Shown: in pieces, positions 23,156 through 34,657 of the stretch | How the letters are laid out: each line of letters begins with the position of its first letter | How positions within the stretch are numbered: position 1 is the first letter of the stretch | Source: Luzula sylvatica | Taxonomy: Eukaryota > Streptophyta > Magnoliopsida > Poales > Juncaceae | Assembly (NCBI GenBank): GCA_946800325.1 | Contig: OX326960.1 | Location: 39,067,842 to 39,131,841 of the forward strand | DNA: 64,000 bases | Direction of reading: 5' to 3' | The notes under the pieces: model-generated | What the model saw: the letters and a program-made list of their open reading frames with translations, nothing else | Database searches by the model: none | What the model was told of the DNA's origin: nothing | Program-made: the position numbers and the translations under genes

Positions 23156-24658
23156 TACAAATATTTTACGACTAAGAAGTTCAATCTTTTGCACTAGCTG
23201 TTTTGAAATCTTAGTTTCCACCGACAAACTAATTTCTTCAGGAAATATTTATCATATTTGTAATCCATGAATAATAATATTTCACATTCGATATCTTTTA
23301 CGTCAAATTTCTTCTTTTAGTACTTGTCTTTTAGAACTCTTCGGGAGTTCACATAATTATTAATTAAACACTATTTATTTGTAATAAATACGCATCTGCG
23401 AATTTGATCATTCATACCGGTATATATATTCTTACTTATTACATCGATTATATCTTATGACTCAAATTACTATTCATGAAAAGATCTTTGTAATTTAATA
23501 TAATATATCTCTCGAGAGTTTAAATTGTATGCTTCGGGCATACTCAATCCTTCGGGAATTTTCATGAATATCGTAGCAAAATGAGTCACGTGAATAATCC
23601 GATATAATAAATACAAGAAACAATTTTAGTCCTTCAGAGACCTTTAAACAAATTAGAAACATAAATACAATTTGTATCACCATGTAATGTGGTTTTCGAA
23701 CTTCGGGTCCATCAATTTCACTTTCTTAAGTGATTTCTATTATTGGCCAATAATTTTTAAATGTCGACATTCCACAATTGATTTAATGTCAGATCCTCGT
23801 TTTACTAATTATAAATTGAAAGTGCACCGATGCCAACTTTCTAACAACTATAGTTTCATTTCGGTTCCATCTTCTTCTAGTAAAGACATTATGTTAAGAT
23901 CTCATTATTTTCAACAATTTCAATGTTGTCAGGTACCTGAACCTTTTCAAAGGTCATATATTTATTTATGTCAAATCTACTAATTAATCCTTCATTATCA
24001 TGTTAAAAAAGATATATATTATTAGAAGTATTATCAACTTCTTTATTGCCAACTTTTTATCATGCTCTTTTTTATTCCTTTGGATTTCTAATATTGGAAC
24101 CGATTGGTCGACCAAGCTTCAGGCTTATATCAAATTTAAAATTATCCAAGGATATTATACTACAAATATGAGCATTTTAGACTGGAAATTTTTACCTTTT
24201 TTTTTTTATTCATTCTTGTATTGATCAATGCATCAAATCACTGATTTGCAATTTCGTGCAAATAATTTATTTATGAACTCATAGTTCATGTTTACATCTT
24301 CGAGGATCTGATGTGATGATGCAATTCATATAATTTTTTTTTTCTTTCCAGTTTTCATTCTCTCCCCCTGATTTAGGCACGAGTTGTTGATATTTTAATT
24401 AATATCTAATGAAGTTCTTCAGAACTTGCATGATATCTTATATCTTCAAAAAATTTACTCATGTTTGGTTATTGCATAAAGCATCTTAGTTGTATATGTA
24501 ACTTCTCCTTCAGGGATTTCATATTTGCAACATACATATTAAACCTTGTTGCTTTCTTGAATGTAAACTTCTAGTTTACAAATACATTCTTAAACTTTTA
24601 TGTTCGTGTATATCATTTGAACTTATGGTTCAACTAAATAAATGTTCATGATATACAT
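23156..24658 (-). other. Unassigned copia interior
   Basis: AT-rich sequence with recurring CTTCGGG/CTTCAGG words and no clear protein domain. By position it should correspond to integrase and upstream pol, but it is too decayed for me to align. Confidence 0.45.
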
Positions 24659-24849
24659 TTCTCCAAACGTTCTTGGTCTTTCTTGATGATCCATCTTGCT
24701 CTACTCCGTGTACCTCGCAAGAATAGAAAAATTTCGAAATTAGTGAAATATCAAGTTCAAACTTATCAATTCTATTAAAAATATCACTCAAGATTGCAAG
24801 TTTGATTCAAAATTAGACTTAAACATTACTCCCCGGCAGCGGCGCCATT

Positions 24850-26361
24850 TGATGAGCGGGTTTTCAATCACTTTTAATTTGAGATATCGTTGTATGTGAA
24901 AACCAATTCAATCAACAAGTTGGAAATATATGTGTATAGTGGAAATATAGAAGTTCGTTCCACGAGGAGTATATGCGCCGAAGAATGAATCAAAATAATT
25001 ATTTCGAAGTTTCCAAAATTAATGAAAATTTGTGCAGAGATAGGTCTGAATATTATCAAATTTATCCTAAAATTTCAAACAATTTGGACAACGGAATAAA
25101 AAGTTATTAACGAATTACAATCAGGTCTCTGAAAAACAGTCCCTGGAAACAGCAGGTTTTCAATTTAAGTTACAATTTTCAAAGACTTATATCAATTCGA
25201 ATATTTCATTAAATTCAACGATTCAAAAAGTTCCCGAAACTAGAAATCAAGATCTACGCAATGAAGGAAACAATTTTAATAGGCAGAAACTTTTTAATAG
25301 GCAGAAACTTAATCAAAACGAGTTAATTAAGGGCTGAAATGCAAGTGAAAGAGCAAAGATTCAATTCAAACAAGAAACATTCATTCACACAAACAAGCAA
25401 AGATTCACACTCTTTACACAAGTCCAATTCAGTTTATACTACAAGAATTTCAAGAAAGGAAAGAAAACACCTAGAGAGATGAAGAAAGCTTCGAGTCTCG
25501 TCGTAAATGCCTTCCTCGTTGGTTGAGATGCGTAGAAAGCTAGTCACCTCGCACAACGTGTTCCTTTTGTACCGATTCACTCTCCGATCGAAGAAAGCTC
25601 CAAACCGGTTACGTGAACTTGAGATTTGCAAGGAACCAATTGGAAGAAAGCTCCCAATCGATTAGAGTAAGCTCGACTCCTTGCTCGCGCGGATTCGGAC
25701 GCAGAAAGCTCCTATCCAAAACCTCACAACTCGATCTTCGTTGAAGTGTAGATCGATCCACCGAATGAAGAAAGCTTCTACTCGTTGATCAATCCTGGGA
25801 ATTATCGTTCGTATTTGCAATTCTTGTGTGTTCTTGAAAGTTCTTGGACTTGCTTAAGAGGGAGAGAGTTCGAGAGAGAGAGAGAGAGAGAGGGCAGAAA
25901 AATGGTGAAGAGAATGTAATCCTGCCCCAAGGGCCTTTGGGGTCTATTTATAGTGCATTAGGAGCCTTCCCATTGGTCTAGAGATTGTTGAGAGGATTGA
26001 GGGTAGTTTGGTAATTGTAGGTGAGGTAGGTGGGCTGAATGGTGGTTAAAGTGTGAGTGGTTTTCGTATAGAATTTGGTGTAGACTTTTGTGTGGTAGAT
26101 TTCTTGCCTCCTTCTTCATACGTGTACCGAAATGGACAGTACAATATATCGATTTTATCGGCGCGAGGAGAGGAAGACAACTACACTGTTGGAATGCCAA
26201 AAACATTCGCCCAAAAACCTAAAATTATCAATAAAACACACTTAGTGAAGAAATATTCTTGCTATCTCAAATATGAACAATTATATATATAAAATTGTGA
26301 TTCAAAAGGGCTAAAATCCCCAAATTAGATATCAAAAAGGTGCTTTATTTTCCTCTTATCA
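24850..26361 (-). repeat. Gypsy LTR, left copy
   Basis: 1,512 bp, same length as the right copy. It contains a (GA)n run near 25871-25892 and many GAAGAAAGCT words at 25460-25800. The open frames inside are shared by both LTRs and are not genes. Confidence 0.95.
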
Positions 26362-26819
26362 AATACCCCCACACTTAGCTTTTGTCGTCCTCGACAAAAT
26401 AAAACGTAATAAAATATATTTTAAGCACAAAAAATACAAGTTAGGTTTTGTTGAAATTGTAATCACACTATCTCATAAATTTGAATTTCACAAGAAATAT
26501 TTATACTCTCTTAATCATATGTTATTTCAAGAGGAACAAAATATCAAACTTCTATAATGAGGATTTTGCCAATTTTTAAGATATTTATTAAGAAATGATT
26601 TTCACTCGAAAAAGATAGTTAAACACCACATAATGAACGTAACACCACATAATTAAAGAGGAAATTTTTTTTAAAAGTATTAATAGAACCAATTTTTTTC
26701 ATTTTTGCAAAAGTTGACCTTAAATGTAAGTAATTCACTTTTATAACCGCTCGGTACGTAAGTACTTGGGTCCTCCTTAAATCCAACCAAATTTCCTTAA
26801 ATTTTGCTCAAAAATATTA

Positions 26820-26957
26820 TTTTATATTTTTCTTTTTTCTTTTCTTTTTTTTCTTTTGCTTTTTTTCTATTTTCTTTTTCTTTTCTTTTTTTCTTTTTTT
26901 TTCTTTTTTTTCTTTTTTTCTTTCTTTTTTTCTTTCTTTTTTCTTTCTTCTTTCATT
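26820..26957. repeat. Polypyrimidine (TTTTC)n tract in the gypsy internal region
   Basis: A ~138-bp run of T and C only, apart from a few bases. On the element's sense strand it is a purine tract. Confidence 0.9.
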
Positions 26958-27809
26958 GAAATAGTTTTATATAAAATATTAATTCACAATGTTTCGAACC
27001 GATCATGAGTACGGTTCGCTCATGCCCGGCTTACTCCATTGCGAATTCTTTTTGAAAAAATCGCGAGCGCAATAAAATTCTATTTGGTTGGAACATAAGT
27101 CGCCATGAACGGTTAGGATCCTTAAGTGTAAGTTGTCAAATTTTTAAACTAATGCAAAAACTACCAAAAATGGTTGAATAAAACTTTTTAGAATTTCTAA
27201 ATTAAGAATGGGTTCTTATTCAAAAATGGTGTGCCACATAAATCATAATAAAAATCATTTAAAATAAATACTTCTTTAAGCAAATCTTATTATAGACGGG
27301 ATTGAATCCCAAATTAGTCTCATAAAAGACCGTTTATTGTTTTCTTTAATATTCATTTGAGAAAAAGAATATTCTTTAAGTGGATGGTGAAAATTCTTTT
27401 TAAGAAGATGTGTGATTGTTTAGACTTGATCGTGGAGAAAAACCGTTTCTTTAACAAGTATTTAAGTGCTTAAAAATCGAGGACGGTCACGAAAAATTGA
27501 TTTAAAATATGATATATACAATGGTGGTAGAATTTTTTAATTTTTAAAATTTTTAAAATTTTCAATTTTCATAAAAGCAAAATAAAAGCATAAAAATAAA
27601 ATAAAATAAAAGCGAATATATACAAAGGAAATCCAAATATTATCCCCCCACACTTATTTCCAAGCTTGTCCTCAAGCGAAAAGATACGAAAAAAAATGTC
27701 GACTAAAATAGAAAAAAGATGGATAGATAAAACCTGAATTTTTTTTGGTGCGTGGGTTGCCTCCCAACTAGCGCCCTTTCTTTTACGTCTTTGAGCTAGA
27801 CACCCAAAG

Positions 27810-28970
27810 TTAGCCTATTTCGAGATTATATGAGGCGCTTATGCTTTTAGCGGCTTTACGACCGCCTTTGAGCAGTCTCATTAAGAGATTGGAGACTTGA
27901 GCGATTGCCATGATTATTTTTCGTTTAGCGTAAGTTGAACTTGGCGTGAAGAGTTTCTTTATTTCATCTTGGATTTTTCCAAGATTTTCTTCTAAAGGCC
28001 TTTGTTGGAGAGGCGTTGTAAGAGGCGTGAGTGTCTCGAATGTATTTGACTTCCTTGATAAATCTACACAAGGTGAATTTCTATCATGAGAAGCATCATA
28101 GTTCTTAAATGAATTAAAATTCATGATATATGGAAAGAATTCACCTTGGAGAATTGTAGATTTTTCTTCTTGCTCGTTTGATAATTGCGCGTTTTCATCG
28201 ATTGGAGTGAGTTGAACCGTCTTTTGGAGAGTCGAATCCAATGACACCTTTTCTTCTTCAATGATCGTTCCAATGCTTTCATCGAATCCCCCTATACTTG
28301 AACTCTTATCACCTTCAATCTCCACAATCTCCTCGTTTGAATATTCTAACTCGAGACAAGTCACTCTTTGATCTAGATCGTTTACGATGGATTGAATATT
28401 TCCGAGTCGTCGAGAGGTGGTTTTAATCTCATGCGAGATATCACTTATCTCTTGTTTGATTTCTTGTTTGATTTCTTCAAAATCTTGTTTGATTTCTTCA
28501 TAAACTTGTTCTTGCTTTTGTTTAAGAGATACCATCATCGCCATCATTTCCTCCATCATTCTTTTTAATTCTTGGTCTTGATCTTCGTTTTGGGATTGAA
28601 ATTGTGGATCTTGGTAATCAAATTCATGTTGAGATTCGAGTTCGTTTTGAGAAGGTTCGTATATGGGGTTTGAGTAATTATTGGTGGTTTCGGTATAGGA
28701 TTGTGTCTCATAACCCCATGGGGATTCGTTTTCGTATTCGCGAGCTTCGTAGATGGGATTTTGATAAAGGGTCTCGGTGTGTGATTCTTCGTATTAATTT
28801 GAGGTGGAACATGAGAGCAAACCGAGCCTTCGTTCTTCTTTTCTTTCTTCCCATTCGTCGATGTCTTGATTGATCATTTCTTTAAGCGTCATGTGTTTTG
28901 GATATCTTCTTGGAGTTCTTTCTTGAGTTAGCAATTCTCCAAACGTTCTCGGTCTTTCTTGATGATCCAT
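27810..28970 (-). pseudogene. Gag-like / coiled-coil frame of the gypsy element, one internal stop
   Basis: The frame opens at 28970 (MDHQERPRTFGELLTQE), whose RTFxEL-type start recalls Athila-like Gag N termini. It is stopped by TAA at 28794-28796, then stays open in the same frame to 27810. The second part alone (ATG at 28559) is 249 aa. Around its start are Gln/Glu/Asn/Tyr-rich segments, then a heptad-like coiled coil (EEIKQDFEEIKQEIKQEI) and a basic C-terminal region (LLKGGRKAAKS). Total length would be about 386 codons. No zinc knuckle, protease or polymerase motif is present. Just downstream is the AGTTGGGAGGCAACCCA signature seen in Athila-type elements. Readthrough or a simple mutation are both possible; the second seems likelier. 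Confidence 0.65.
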
Positions 28971-29125
28971 CTTGCTCTACTCCGTGTACCTCGCAAGAAT
29001 AGAAAAATTTCGAAATTAGTGAAATATCAAGTTCAAACTTATCAATTCTATTAAAAATATCACTCAAGATTGCAAGTTTGATTCAAAATTAGACTTAAAC
29101 ATTACTCCCCGGCAGCGGCGCCATT

Positions 29126-30637
29126 TGATGAGCGGGTTTTCAATCACTTTTAATTTGAGATATCGTTGTATGTGAAAACCAATTCAATCAACAAGTTGGA
29201 AATATATGTGTATAGTGGAAATATAGAAGTTCGTTCCACGAGGAGTATATGCGCCGAAGAATGAATCAAAATAATTATTTCGAAGTTTCCAAAATTAATG
29301 AAAATTTGTGCAGAGATAGGTCTGAATATTATCAAATTTATCCTAAAATTTCAAACAATTTGGACAACGGAATAAAAAGTTATTAACGAATTACAATCAG
29401 GTCTCTGAAAAACAGTCCCTGGAAACAGCAGGTTTTCAATTTAAGTTACAATTTTCAAAGACTTATATCAATTCGAATATTTCATTAAATTCAACGATTC
29501 AAAAAGTTCCCGAAACTAGAAATCAAGATCTACGCAATGAAGGAAACAATTTTAATAGGCAGAAACTTTTTAATAGGCAGAAACTTAATCAAAACGAGTT
29601 AATTAAGGGCTGAAATGCAAGTGAAAGAGCAAAGATTCAATTCAAACAAGAAACATTCATTCACACAAACAAGCAAAGATTCACACTCTTTACACAAGTC
29701 CAATTCAGTTTATACTACAAGAATTTCAAGAAAGGAAAGAAAACACCTAGAGAGATGAAGAAAGCTTCGAGTCTCGTCGTAAATGCCTTCCTCGTTGGTT
29801 GAGATGCGTAGAAAGCTAGTCACCTCGCACAACGTGTTCCTTTTGTACCGATTCACTCTCCGATCGAAGAAAGATCCAAACCGGTTACGTGAACTTGAGA
29901 TTTGCAAGGAACCAATTGGAAGAAAGCTCCCAATCGATTAGAGTAAGCTCGACTCCTTGCTCGCGCGGATTCGGACGCAGAAAGCTCCTATCCAAAACCT
30001 CACAACTCGATCTTCGTTGAAGTGTAGATCGATCCACCGAATGAAGAAAGCTTCTACTCGTTGATCAATCCTGGGAATTATCGTTCGTATTTGCAATTCT
30101 TGTGTGTTCTTGAAAGTTCTTGGACTTGCTTAATAGGGAGAGAGTTCGAGAGAGAGAGAGAGAGAGAGGGCAGAAAAATGGTGAAGAGAATGTAATCCTG
30201 CCCCAAGGGCCTTTGGGGTCTATTTATAGTGCATTAGGAGCCTTCCCATTGGTCTAGAGATTGTTGAGAGGATTGAGGGTAGTTTGGTAATTGTAGGTGA
30301 GGTAGGTGGGCAGAATGGTGGTTAAAGTGTGAGTGGTTTTCGTATAGAATTTGGTGTAGACTTTTGTGTGGTAGATTTCTTGCCTCCTTCTTCATACGTG
30401 TACCGAAATGGACAGTACAATATATCGATTTTATCGGCGCGAGGAGAGGAAGACAACTACACTGTTGGAATGCCAAAAACTTTCGCCCAAAAACCTAAAA
30501 TTATCAATAAAACACACTTAGTGAAGAAATATTCTTGCTATCTCAAATATGAACAATTATATATATAAAGTTGTGATTCAAAAGGGCTAAAATCCCCAAA
30601 TTAGATATCAAAAAGATGCTTTATTTTCCTCTTATCA
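29126..30637 (-). repeat. Gypsy LTR, right copy (5' LTR in element orientation)
   Basis: 1,512 bp, about 99.6% identical to the left copy by my count of mismatches. Transcription from this LTR would run leftward into the gag-like frame. Confidence 0.95.
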
Positions 30638-32090
30638 AACAATTATAAGTAAATAAAATAAACGAACGAATAATAAATGTGCGAAAAATAAATGTACATA
30701 AAATAAATATGCAATAATAAATATAAATATGCTCGCAACTTCTGGTGTGTATTTTCAATGGGCAACTACGGTGCGTTAATTTACACTTCTGATGTACACA
30801 ACAAATTTCATAAAATTTAAAATTATAATCTTAAAATACATATTCTAGACTACAGGTCCAAAACATGTAATATAAACTCTTATCATCATAACATGTACTC
30901 TTATGAAGTATTATGTATCCAACATTAAAATTATTATGCTTACGATATTATTATCATGCTTCTGGCATTAGACTATTGTGCGTCTTTCATTAGTATTATG
31001 CTTCTGGCATTCATACTATTTCATATTTAAAACATTAACATGTTTTCAATGAAAATAACATTATGACTATAGATCTTATAAACACAATTAATTTGTGTAT
31101 GCGTCAATAATAATAGTCTAGCAACTTCAAGTGCATCGATGAATATATTTTCAACTTCATAAGCATTAATGAATTTACAACTTCAAACACATAAAGAGAA
31201 TTAAACTTACAATTATTGATACATCAATAAATTTGTAACTTCTGGTGCATAATTTAAACGAGCAACTTCGGGTGCATTAATAAACTAAATTACAACTTCA
31301 GGTGCATACATAATTAGAATTAAATGTGTGAACAGAAATGTACAAAAAACTTACGAAAATAAAATTAAATGTATTTGCAACTTCTGGTGCGTAATTTAAA
31401 CTCACAACTTCGGGTGCGTTAATAAAAACATCCAACTTCGGGTGCGTTCATAAAAACTTGCAACTTCTGGTTACACAATTGGAACGAGCAACTTCTAGTG
31501 CTTTAATAAAATAAACATGTAACTTCTGGTTACACATCAATATTTGATGTATAATTTATTCATTTTTATTAAACAAACAGTACAATATATTTTAACAAGA
31601 AGAATTTAAATACTTTAAACAAAAAGATTATACAAAATTCATTTTCCATTCTAATGATCATTGAAAAAGGCAATATGTTGGTATACTGTATTTAAATGCA
31701 ATATTGAGATCGGTGAACAATATATGTGGAAGATATGTGTGGAAGATTATACCAACATTGAAAAAGGCAATATATTGGTATACAAAATCGGTGAATAGTA
31801 TTTGTGGAAGATTATTTATCATGGAATATTATTCAAATTTGTGAACAGTATGTGTAGTTATACAAAATCCATTTCCTATTCTAATTGGTACACATATATT
31901 ATAATGGTCATACAGATACGCAAGCATGGAAGATTATACAGATATAATTTGAAATTGAGTATGTAATATTTAAATTCAGGAGTACGAGAAGAAATCAAGT
32001 ATTGCTTACCAAAATAATACCTTCGACTGAATTTCGAGAGTGTTGTTTGGATCAAAGGTCTCAGTTGGCTGGAGTCTCGTGCTGATAACG
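30638..32090 (-). other. Copia leader/gag end with 28-bp repeats
   Basis: Interior of the copia element between the gypsy insertion and its right LTR. No gag motif is recognisable. AACTTCGGGTGC-type words recur throughout (from ~30735), with the ordered part listed separately. Sequence next to the LTR (CGTTATCAGCACGAGA on the minus strand) is where the primer-binding site should lie. Confidence 0.5.
31237..31535. repeat. ~28-bp tandem repeat (AACTTCKGGTGC units)
   Basis: AACTTC anchors at 31237, 31264, 31294, 31379, 31406, 31434, 31462, 31490 and 31521 are 27-31 bp apart, except one larger gap. The unit is roughly AACTTCGGGTGCGTTAATAA. Looser copies extend left to ~30735. Confidence 0.75.
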
Positions 32091-32340
32091 TGTTATAAAA
32101 TAAAGAACGAAAGGGAGAATTTGGGGAGACAATATTCTTATTGAATGGGTTGGAGGAATACAATAGCCACTACCCCCTTTATATAGTAGAGGGTGAGTGC
32201 AGGTCAAGAAAGCTCTTGCCATATAAAACGCTAGAATACAAAGAAATAAAACAATATCAAATATATTAAATATCCTATAATTAATGCCTGCATCTTCACA
32301 AGATTTGTTGCTTGACATCCATATTATTATATTCATAACA
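32091..32340 (-). repeat. Copia LTR (5' LTR in element orientation)
   Basis: 250 bp, pairs with 21502-21750. Followed by the right target-site copy CTATA. Confidence 0.92.
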
Positions 32341-32522
32341 CTATAATCATATATTAAAATCATGGATTTTGTATTAAGATTCAAACAAAGAATTTTGTAT
32401 ACATAATTTTGAAATACAACTAATCAAACAACTAAGATGTATACTCAAATACATGGATAATCGGATGTATGTATTTTATAGATACATGTATTTCAAAATC
32501 CCTCAAATCAAACATGCCCATT

Positions 32523-33139
32523 ATTCAAATTGAACCAAATCTTCTTCAAATTCTCGAACATCAAAAGGGAACTTCCCAATATCATACCTCCGTTGCGGGG
32601 CAACTGAAACAAATAGCTCACTTGAACAAAAATATAATAAAAGAAAAAAACTGAAAATAGAAACAATTTGTATTAAGATAGTTATAGTCGACAGCCCATA
32701 TTACTTAAATCCCATTCGCTCCATTCATTACTGGAAAGGCGAATCTAGGACGGTACCTATTAAGAAACAATAAAAGTACAAATATAACCTTTTATCGTCC
32801 CTCAAATTTTTCTCTACATACATGGCTGATCTTTAAGGATATTAATAATATGTCGCCCCTCAAATAAAAACTTTATCGAATCGACGAAATTTACAAGATC
32901 AGATATTGAATTTCAGGTATTTGTCCAGTAAACTCTTATATGGTATACTTATGTGTGTGGTTAAATTTTTCATGTGCAGAGATACTATACGAGAATAGAA
33001 ATCTCGGTTCCTTAAAATCCAAGATTAAAAGTCTGGGTTTTCAGAATCCGGGATTCTGAATTCAGATTTATACAAAACCCCAGGTAAGGTACCGAGATTA
33101 CGAATCTTACGCAGATCGGAGACGTATCGAGGTGGAGAG
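32523..33139. other. Upstream region of the RBMX2-like gene
   Basis: No separate gene is seen. The last ~200 bases before the start codon should be promoter and 5' UTR. Two CGGGATTCTGAATTC-type words lie at ~33000-33065. No clear TATA box was found. Confidence 0.35.
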
Positions 33140-34657
33140 ATGAATCCGCTGACGCAGGTGAAGAGGACGCAGCAGATAACGTCGAGGGAGGCGGCGCTCG
33201 GGATTTCGGACGAGGCGTCGTGGCACGCAAAGTACAAGGACTCCGCCTATGTCTTCGTCGGCGGCCTCTCCTACGATCTCACGGAAGGCGACCTCCTCGC
33301 CGTCTTTTCTCAGTATGTCAATCTCTTTGTATTTCCAGTGTTTAATTGTTAAATTCGTGGAGTAATTGATAATTAGTTATTGTTTAGAGGCAATTAGGGT
33401 TGAAGAACAGAGAGAATGTACATCAAATTAGGGGAAATTTTGTCAATTAGAGTAATGGTTTTAAGTAATTTCTCTTTTCCTTTCTCTCTCAAGGTACGGG
33501 GAGATAATGGACGTAAACCTAGTGAGAGACAAAGGCACTGGCAAGTCCAAAGGTTTCGCCTTTCTTGCATACGAAGATCAAAGAAGCACAATTCTCGCTG
33601 TAGGTTCGTATTTCTCATTGTACAAATTCAAAAATCAGATAAATTCTAATTTTGTTTTTAATCATTACAGATAATTTAAACGGAGCTAAAGTTAGCAGTA
33701 GAATAATGAGAGTGGATCATGTAAGTAAATACAAAAAGAAAGAAGAAAAAGAAGAGGTAGAAGAAGACGAAGAGGAGAAACAGAAACGTGGTTTTTGTTA
33801 CGCATTTCAGAAAGGGGAATGCAATCGAGGATCTTCCTGCAAATTTTCTCATCGCGAAGCCGTAATATCATTTATACCCTCGCAAACATACGAAATATCA
33901 TATATACCCTTCTTTGCTAACTTATTTTTTGTTTTGGGTTTGTAGAAAGGTGGAGATCCGAGATGGGGCAAGAAAGAAAACGACGAGGTAGAAGAAGACG
34001 AAGAGGACAAACATAAGCGTGGTATTTGTTACGCGTTTCAAAAAGGGGAATGCAATCGAGGATCTAATTGCAAATTTTCTCATCGCGAAGCCGTAATTAA
34101 TTTCATTTATACCCTTATAAACATAGAAAATATCATGTATACCCTTCTTTACTAACTTTATTTTGTTTTGGGTATGTAGAAAGGCGGAGATCCGAGATGG
34201 GGCAAGAAAGAAAACGAAGAGGTAGAAGAAGACGAAGAGGAGAAACAAAAGCGTGGTTTTTGTTACGCGTTTCAGAAAGGGGAATGCAATCGAGGATCCA
34301 ATTGCAAATTTTCTCATCGTGAAGCCGTAATTAATTTCATTTATACCCTTATAAACATAGGAAATATCATGTATTATCCTTCTTTACTAACTTTATTTTG
34401 TTTTGGGTATGTAGAAAGGTGGAGATCCGAGATGGGGCAAGAAAGAAAACGATTCTTCTAGATGGGAGAATGACAAGTACGATAAAGAACCCCCAAGAAG
34501 CCATAAAAAATTCTCTTCGGAAAGACCGCCTCGAAGAGATAGAGAGAGAGAAAGCGATACTAGAGTGAGAAGAGATCACGACAATGAGAGAAAAAGAAGA
34601 GACGAGAGAGAAAGCGAGAGGAGTGACGAGAGGCGCAAAAGTTCTTCGAGGAGATAA
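33140..34657 (+). CDS. RBMX2/Snu17-type splicing factor with RRM and three CCCH zinc fingers
   Basis: Exons 33140-33312, 33494-33603, 33671-33861, 33946-34092, 34180-34326 and 34415-34657 join in frame with GT-AG introns to 336 aa. One RRM: RNP2 VFVGGL at residues 38-43, RNP1 KGFAFLAY at 77-84. CCCH fingers of type C-x7-C-x5-C-x3-H lie at 137-155, 186-204 and 235-253, one each in exons 3, 4 and 5. An Arg/Glu/Asp/Ser-rich tail forms exon 6. The N terminus (MNPLTQVKRTQQ, SWHAKYKDSAYVFVGGLSY) marks orthologues of RBMX2/Ist3, annotated in plants as CCCH proteins 25/42. By family it acts in the nucleus in the RES complex of the activated spliceosome. As I know the family, a single finger is usual; here exons 4 and 5 are equal-length (147 nt) near-copies of the finger exon, with near-identical introns between them. 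Confidence 0.93.
33735..34414 (+). repeat. Intragenic tandem repeat, ~235-bp exon-plus-intron unit
   Basis: Units begin at the AAAGG[T/C]GGAGATCCG exon starts 33946 and 34180, with a third start at 34415 (spacing 234 and 235). The first, diverged unit covers the end of exon 3 and its intron. Introns after exons 4 and 5 (GTAATTAATTTCATTTATAC...) differ at only a few positions. Confidence 0.92.

Larger units (their letters stand above)
24659..30637 (-). mobile_element. Young Athila-like Ty3/gypsy derivative lacking pol, with truncated extra leader
   Basis: Two 1,512-bp LTRs (24850-26361 and 29126-30637; TGATGAGCGG...CTTATCA) differ at only about six positions by eye. A primer-binding site TGGCGCCGCTGCCGGGGA lies two bases inside the right LTR (29106-29123, minus), close to the site used by plant Athila/Tat gypsy elements. 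A polypurine tract AAGTGTGGGGG lies at the inner edge of the left LTR. The internal region is only ~2.8 kb. It codes a gag-like/coiled-coil frame but no protease, reverse transcriptase or integrase, so the element is non-autonomous. Beyond the left LTR, a second binding site and leader (24659-24849) repeat 28935-29125, then stop abruptly in copia sequence. No target-site duplication could be confirmed. Confidence 0.88.
21502..32340 (-). mobile_element. Degenerate Ty1/copia LTR retrotransposon (with nested gypsy element)
   Basis: Two ~250-bp LTRs (21502-21750 and 32091-32340) begin TGTTATAAAA and end TTCATAACA. The element is flanked by a perfect 5-bp target-site duplication CTATA (21497-21501, 32341-32345). 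A polypurine tract (CCAAGGGGGCG on the minus strand) abuts the left LTR, so the element points leftward. The LTRs differ at roughly six positions plus an indel. Without the nested gypsy insertion (24659-30637) it is about 4.9 kb, normal for copia. Pol is decayed by frameshifts and stops. The whole element sits in the TIR element described above. Confidence 0.9.
18263..32519. mobile_element. Terminal-inverted-repeat DNA element expanded by nested insertions
   Basis: A 26-bp perfect inverted repeat starts GGGCATGTTTGATTTGAGG at 18263 and is mirrored at 32494-32519. The trinucleotide ATT flanks both outer edges (18260-18262 and 32520-32522), like a 3-bp target-site duplication. The GGG..TGTTTG.. 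terminus and 3-bp duplication resemble PIF/Harbinger (Tourist-like) elements. Subtracting the Helitron (18297-20606) and the copia element with its target repeat leaves about 1.1 kb. I recognise no transposase in that remainder. A relative of the right end lies at 55225-55390. Confidence 0.6.

Noticed and set aside
26053..26292. 79-codon frame also present at 30329-30568
   Set aside because: It lies in the gypsy LTRs and is duplicated only because the LTRs are; no domain, and it runs antisense to the element.
31237..31535. CRISPR-like spaced repeats
   Set aside because: Units are head-to-tail with no unique spacers of constant length, degenerate, and inside a plant retrotransposon.
33922..34317. 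131-codon minus-strand frame
   Set aside because: It is the antisense shadow of the repeated zinc-finger exons; its own internal repetition simply mirrors them.
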